From: Lacihabitans sp. CS3-21
GTDB taxonomy: Bacteria; Bacteroidota; Bacteroidia; Cytophagales; Spirosomataceae
Assembly (NCBI RefSeq): GCF_024343675.1
Contig: NZ_RJUD01000104.1
Location: forward strand, 100,612-164,611
Length of the DNA: 64,000 nucleotides
Direction: 5' to 3'
In this document: in pieces, positions 60,238 through 64,000 of the stretch
Layout of the letters: the number at the start of each line of letters is the position of its first letter
Numbering within the stretch: position 1 is the stretch's first letter
Translations under genes and position numbers: made by a program
The notes under the pieces: model-generated
Database searches by the model: none
The model's input: only the letters and a program-made list of their open reading frames with translations
Told to the model about the DNA's origin: nothing

Positions 60238-61593
60238 TTAGAAAAATCTACTTAATTTCAATTTAGAATCATCAAAAATTTTGTCTGACCAATACGCTGA
60301 TATCACCAATGCTGCTCCCAGTGCAGAAGCTTGGGCTACTTCTGAAGCATAAATTTCGGAGTTAAAAAAAGCTTCAGAAAGAAGATTCATAAAAATGGGG
60401 TTTTTTGAGAATCCGCCATCAACAAATATTTTCTTTGGTATATTTTTTCCAAAAACCAACTTCGTAGAAGCCACCTGTTGGGCTACCAAGTCCATAATAA
60501 ACTGATGATAGGCTTGTTCGAAACTTTTGAATTGGTTGAGATTCCGCTCTACAAACGGGCATTCACGGAGTTGGCCCAAGTCAGTTTTGTCTGGTGTGGC
60601 CTGTGTGTGCGTTTTTCTTAATATTTGAATGATCTTGTAATCAAACTTTACGGTTTTATAATATTCCCAATCTACTTCAAAATAACTTGAAAGATGTTTG
60701 ATCTGTCTTTCGTGTTCATTGCCCGAAAACAAGCGAGACGCTCTAACGGACTTTCCTTCATAGCTCAAGAAGTTGAGACAGTCACTCTCGAGTTCACGTT
60801 GGCTTAACGGTTCCTCATTGAAAGGATTGATACTAATGCACCAAGTACCGGTTGAAATTAGTACAAAAGGCTCTTTGATGGTTTTCATGTATGGAACCAA
60901 GGCCGAAGAGCTATCATGAATACCCGGGCCAATGGGTATTCCGTCTTTGATAACCGCTTGGCTGGCTGAAACTGACGGCAAAAGTCCTGATTCGAGGTGT
61001 TCATTCTCGAGCCAATGGTGGTAGGCTTGCTTCGTGAAATCCCACATGGCGGTATGGCAGCCCACACTTGTAAACTCCGACTGCGGAATTTGGCTGAACA
61101 CATAGCTCAAATATTGTGGAAAATGAAGACTATATTTGGTATTTTTGAAAACTTCAGTTTTTTGATATTTCAGCCAGTACAATTGCATGCCTGAGTTTAG
61201 CATGCCTAAGTCTGGGGAGGCAGTATCGCTAAAAAATGTGGACAATGGGCCATATTTTTCTTCAAAAGTCTTTTTGAGTTCTTTAGGAAATGCCTTGAGA
61301 TAGTTGTACAAAGGAGCTATGGTTTTGCCTTGGTGGTCTAAATGGACCAAACTGGCTCCATAGCCTGAAAAATTAAGGCCTTTGATGCTGAACTCGGGAT
61401 TGTTTTTTACTAATTCAAATTCTGATTTAAGCCAATTGTTCAAAGAATGCAGGTCGTCACATGCTTCGCCATCGTCATCTAGAATTTCAGGAAATGATTT
61501 TGTTTTTTCATATACCACTTCATAATTTTCATTAAAAGCCAATATTTTTTTATTGGTTTTACCGATATCAAATACAACACAAATGTTCTGCAT
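60238..61593 (-). CDS. FGGY-family carbohydrate kinase
   Basis: A 451-residue ATP-dependent sugar kinase of the FGGY family (actin-like fold). N-terminal phosphate-binding VFDIGKTNKKILAF; sugar-site segment LNFSGYGASLVHLD; GIHDSSSALVPY and LISTGTWCIS in the middle; adenosine motif KIFVDGGFSKNPIF near the C-terminus. Most like the fuculokinase/rhamnulokinase branch common in Bacteroidota, but the exact pentulose or deoxyhexulose substrate cannot be read. No sugar isomerase or aldolase gene is adjacent in the window. Confidence 0.85.
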   Translation of the reverse strand: MQNICVVFDIGKTNKKILAFNENYEVVYEKTKSFPEILDDDGEACDDLHSLNNWLKSEFELVKNNPEFSIKGLNFSGYGASLVHLDHQGKTIAPLYNYLKAFPKELKKTFEEKYGPLSTFFSDTASPDLGMLNSGMQLYWLKYQKTEVFKNTKYSLHFPQYLSYVFSQIPQSEFTSVGCHTAMWDFTKQAYHHWLENEHLESGLLPSVSASQAVIKDGIPIGPGIHDSSSALVPYMKTIKEPFVLISTGTWCISINPFNEEPLSQRELESDCLNFLSYEGKSVRASRLFSGNEHERQIKHLSSYFEVDWEYYKTVKFDYKIIQILRKTHTQATPDKTDLGQLRECPFVERNLNQFKSFEQAYHQFIMDLVAQQVASTKLVFGKNIPKKIFVDGGFSKNPIFMNLLSEAFFNSEIYASEVAQASALGAALVISAYWSDKIFDDSKLKLSRFF

Positions 61594-61641
61594 ATATTTT
61601 TTAGACTTTCTTTCAAAAACACTTCAAGATACAAAAATGCT

Positions 61642-61649
61642 CAAAACTA
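61642..61649 (-). promoter_or_regulatory. Candidate -7 element of the FGGY kinase gene
   Basis: The minus strand reads TAGTTTTG, 48 bases before the ATG; no clear -33 element. Confidence 0.3.
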
Positions 61650-61744
61650 TTTTTAATAGTCACCCTGACTCTCTTGTTTTGTCATAAATTAGGTTTTTAA
61701 CTTCGAAAAGCGTTTTGTAGCCTTAGATATTTCTGTGAAAATAA

Positions 61745-62851
61745 TCAAAGAAATTTAATACATACCGGCATCGAAATATTTATTTCTTTTAAAGTGTTTT
61801 TTAGCAAACCTGTAGATGCATTTCTCTCGAAAATCACGATGTTATCGGTGTTTTGGTTTGCTACAAAAACGTATTTGCCATCTGGCGAAATTGCGAAATT
61901 TCTAGGTACTTTTCCTCCCACAGGTGTTTGATCTAACTGCTTTAATTTTCCTGTTTTTGGGTTTATGGCAAAGGTCACAATGGTATCGTAAAAGCGATTG
62001 GAGCCATAAAGGAATTTGCCATCGGGTGAAATGTGTATATCAGCACAAGCATTGTTTACTTTAGATCCTTCGGGGAGTGTACTGACTTCTTCTAGCGTCT
62101 TGAGTAGCCCATTTTTGTATGAAAACAAAGTGACTTTTCCTGTAAGTTCTTGAATAACATAGGCATAAGGCAAGCTTGGATGAAAAGTGAAATGCCTTGG
62201 ACCAGAGCCTGCAGTTAACTTTATCCTTTGGGCCTCTTTTAGTTTTCCATTTTTCGCATCAAAAGCATAGTTTACTACTTCGTCAATTCCTAAATCTGCA
62301 ACGAATAGGTTTTTGTTATCTGGCGAAATATTTACCGAATGTACATGGGGTTTTTCTTGACGGTCTTTATTTGGGCCAGTTCCGTAATGTTGAATAATTT
62401 GCTTTGGTTCACCCAATTTACCATCAGCTTTTACAGGCAAAACGGCCAAACTGCCTCCGGTATAATTTCCTGTAAAAATCCATTTGCCTGTCTTATCCAA
62501 TGCTATATGACAAGGATGTGCTCCGCCGGAGTTAACAATATTTGAATGTTTGAATTGTCCAGTATCCTGATTGAAGTTTAAAACTTGTACACTTCCACCA
62601 TCGGTTTCGCAGACAGTGTATATATATTTATTGTCTTTCGAAATATCCAAAAACGATGGGTTGTCTATTTTGTCAGAATGACTGATTATAGTTGATGAAA
62701 GCGTTTCTTTATCAATAGAAACATAATACACACCTTCAGAAGTCTTTTGGGTATACGTTCCGACCAATATATTATAAGCATTACTTTTTTGAGCCAAAAG
62801 CTGACCCGAGCAAAATAAGGTTAAAATTAAAATACCGAATGATTTTTTCAT
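61745..62851 (-). CDS. Secreted lactonase-family protein (7-bladed beta-propeller, Pgl type)
   Basis: A 368-residue exported beta-propeller of the 6-phosphogluconolactonase/lactonase (PF10282-type) family. Signal peptide 1-20 (GQLLAQ). Repeating blades end in motifs such as HPCHIALDKTGKWIFTGNYTGGSL, HVHSVNISPDNKNLFVADLG, GPRHFTFHPSLPYAYV and PRNFAISPDGKYVFVANQNTDNI. The His/Arg/Glu residues of these loops form the putative active site. Export argues against a role in cytoplasmic glucose-6-phosphate metabolism and for hydrolysis of a periplasmic sugar lactone. It follows the SGNH hydrolase gene with no gap. Confidence 0.87.
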   Translation of the reverse strand: MKKSFGILILTLFCSGQLLAQKSNAYNILVGTYTQKTSEGVYYVSIDKETLSSTIISHSDKIDNPSFLDISKDNKYIYTVCETDGGSVQVLNFNQDTGQFKHSNIVNSGGAHPCHIALDKTGKWIFTGNYTGGSLAVLPVKADGKLGEPKQIIQHYGTGPNKDRQEKPHVHSVNISPDNKNLFVADLGIDEVVNYAFDAKNGKLKEAQRIKLTAGSGPRHFTFHPSLPYAYVIQELTGKVTLFSYKNGLLKTLEEVSTLPEGSKVNNACADIHISPDGKFLYGSNRFYDTIVTFAINPKTGKLKQLDQTPVGGKVPRNFAISPDGKYVFVANQNTDNIVIFERNASTGLLKNTLKEINISMPVCIKFL

Positions 62852-63532
62852 TTATTTCAGTGTCTCGTTTAGTTTACTTTTAATTATGGAAGCCCACACG
62901 TCGTAACCTTTTTGGGTTTGGTGGAGTTTGTCGCTGATGAAATACTCATCTATAGGCAAACCATCAGCACCTAAATATTGAGCTTCAGTCTCGATAAATT
63001 GTAAGTTCTTTTTGGTTTTGCAATAAGCCTGAATCAATGCATTTGCTTCTCGTGCTTGTGGCCAAACTTTCCAACGAGACTTGTTAGGTGTAATGGCAAT
63101 AAAATAGATAGGTTGATTTTTGTATTTTTTTCTGACTATTTTTTCTAGCGATTTAAACATACCTAATACTTGTCTTGGTGTTTTGTCCTCCTTTCCACCA
63201 GTGATGTCATTGGCAACAAATACTACCAAAGCTCTGAACTCATGTGGATAAATAATGCGTTTGGCATAGACTAATAAATCGGTAAACTTAGCACCTCCAT
63301 AACCGCGTTGAATGGCTGGGTAGGGTGCCATGTCTTTTTCTATGTTTTTCCAAAGTCTTATGCTCGAGCTTCCTACATACAATATAGCATTTTCAGGGTC
63401 TTTTTCGACTTTGTCTTTGGCTTCGAGTTTCTGTATTTCTGGTTCCCAGCTTTTTGCTGCTTCCTGAAATTTTCGGGTAGGGGAGCAGGAAAGGATGATA
63501 AAAGAGTAAGCTATAAAAAGAAGGTTCTTCAT
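62852..63532 (-). CDS. SGNH/GDSL-family hydrolase lipoprotein
   Basis: A 226-residue lipoprotein esterase. Lipobox in FIILSC (Cys16). SGNH blocks: YVGSSSIRLW (nucleophile Ser near residue 55), RGYGGAKFTDLL (Gly), VFVANDITG (Asn) and DKLHQTQKGYDVW (Asp/His near 205). This resembles Bacteroidota carbohydrate-esterase-like SGNH hydrolases that deacylate sugars. Directly abuts the lactonase gene (stop and start adjacent), so the two likely act together on extracellular carbohydrate derivatives. Confidence 0.86.
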   Translation of the reverse strand: MKNLLFIAYSFIILSCSPTRKFQEAAKSWEPEIQKLEAKDKVEKDPENAILYVGSSSIRLWKNIEKDMAPYPAIQRGYGGAKFTDLLVYAKRIIYPHEFRALVVFVANDITGGKEDKTPRQVLGMFKSLEKIVRKKYKNQPIYFIAITPNKSRWKVWPQAREANALIQAYCKTKKNLQFIETEAQYLGADGLPIDEYFISDKLHQTQKGYDVWASIIKSKLNETLK

Positions 63533-63629
63533 AATTTGAGGAAGGTTGAATTAAGGATGCAATTTATAAAATATGATAGATTTTCCGTAATTAATTTAAA
63601 GTCATTTGGTCATTTTACCAACAATTTCC

Positions 63630-64000
63630 TCAAAACGCCTCACCCACAGTTGCATAAAAATTGCCAGAAGTGTAGGGAGAAAGTGCGTAATCAATTCTTA
63701 AGTTTAGGTGATTTTTGGTGGCTATTCTTAGTCCTAGACCGTAGGTGTATTTTGGGTATTTGAATCTCAATAAATCGTTTTGGTCTCCAAGAAATGCCAT
63801 GGAACCAAAGCCCACTACTCCGAACATTTTCCAGACTTCTTGCCTGATTTCAGTCTGTAGGATCATGGCGTTTTTATCTCTAAAATAGCCCTCGTAGATG
63901 CCCCGCATTTTTTGTTGACCTCCCAAGTAAGCCATTTGGTTGAATGGGACATTACCGATGTTGGAAGTGGCAATGATTTGTTTGGCAAAAACTGTTTTAG
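63630..64000 (-). CDS. BamA/TamA-type surface antigen (D15/Omp85 family), C-terminal part only
   Basis: The reading frame enters from the right edge and ends at 63630. The roughly 123 visible residues are the last strands of a surface-antigen beta-barrel: MAYLGGQQKMRGIYEGYFRDKNAM, VWKMFGVVGFGSMAFLGDQ, YTYGLGLRIATKNHLNLRIDYALS and the end FYATVGEAF with terminal Phe. RGIYEGYFRDKNAM corresponds to the conserved R-G-Y/F loop region of the family. The N-terminal POTRA region is outside the window, so whether it is BamA, TamA or a standalone barrel cannot be told. Confidence 0.8.
   Translation of the reverse strand, partial: KTVFAKQIIATSNIGNVPFNQMAYLGGQQKMRGIYEGYFRDKNAMILQTEIRQEVWKMFGVVGFGSMAFLGDQNDLLRFKYPKYTYGLGLRIATKNHLNLRIDYALSPYTSGNFYATVGEAF

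Noticed and set aside
1..64000. CRISPR arrays, tRNA or rRNA genes and insertion sequences
   Set aside because: No regularly spaced repeats, cloverleaf-like sequences, rRNA segments or transposase genes were recognised on reading the intergenic regions; a covariance-model scan was not possible.

Overview
The window is an ordinary-looking chromosomal stretch of an AT-rich, Gram-negative member of the Bacteroidota, most likely a Cytophagales relative. Supporting this are TonB-dependent receptors with carboxypeptidase-like N-terminal domains, a gliding-motility lipoprotein (GldH) next to a RicT/PSP1 protein, a two-PspC/GIN protein with a PadR regulator, BatA-type and PmoA-like proteins, a LytS/LytTR pair, and promoters of the Bacteroidota type (TTTG, 19-20 bases, TAnnTTTG). 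Shine-Dalgarno sequences are nearly absent. I saw no rRNA, tRNA, CRISPR array, insertion sequence or prophage. The genus assignment is an inference.

Layout. 1-5.5 kb: the 5' part of an M19 dipeptidase lipoprotein, a small lipoprotein, an orphan LuxE-like acyl-adenylating protein, a peroxiredoxin, a membrane metallophosphoesterase and a MATE exporter. 5.5-13 kb: a Crp/Fnr regulator divergent from a TonB receptor, proA, a secreted alpha/beta hydrolase and a Tat-exported beta-propeller. 13-21.4 kb: purD, ricT-gldH, a thioredoxin-like lipoprotein, an ArsC/YffB-like protein, a GMC oxidoreductase and a LexA-like (S24) regulator. 21.4-24.8 kb: a tandemly duplicated two-gene cassette (small lipoprotein plus multi-pass GT-C-type glycosyltransferase). 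25-31.1 kb: a hexuronate operon uxaA-uxaC-kdgK-kdgA-exuT with no tagaturonate or fructuronate reductase. 31.3-41.4 kb: a DUF4440 protein, padR-PspC/GIN, a small membrane protein, and an outer-membrane receptor divergent from a LytS/LytTR/S10-peptidase operon. 41.7-48.1 kb: nuoL-nuoM-nuoN without nuoA-K, preceded by an L-2-hydroxyglutarate oxidase gene. 48.2-56.2 kb: a small lipoprotein, a BatA-domain protein, a kinase-fold-like orphan, a coiled-coil anchor, a PmoA-like protein and terC-plsC-gatC. 56.2-60.1 kb: a co-oriented block in which an ECF sigma gene overlaps a gene for a membrane-anchored protein with an OMP-like C-terminus, followed by Rieske, b561-like and YceI genes. 60.2-64 kb: an FGGY kinase, a 7-bladed lactonase, an SGNH hydrolase and the 3' end of a BamA/TamA-type surface antigen gene.

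How genes work together. The exu/uxa/kdg operon would import hexuronates and convert them to pyruvate and glyceraldehyde 3-phosphate, apart from one reductase step. NuoLMN are the proton-pumping membrane subunits of complex I, and LhgO feeds the same quinone pool. The sigma/OMP-like/Rieske/b561-like/YceI block looks like a signal-controlled envelope redox module. The tandem lipoprotein/GT-C cassettes look like a small uncharacterised envelope-glycosylation unit. These last two, together with the kinase-like orphan, are the best candidates for undescribed biology.
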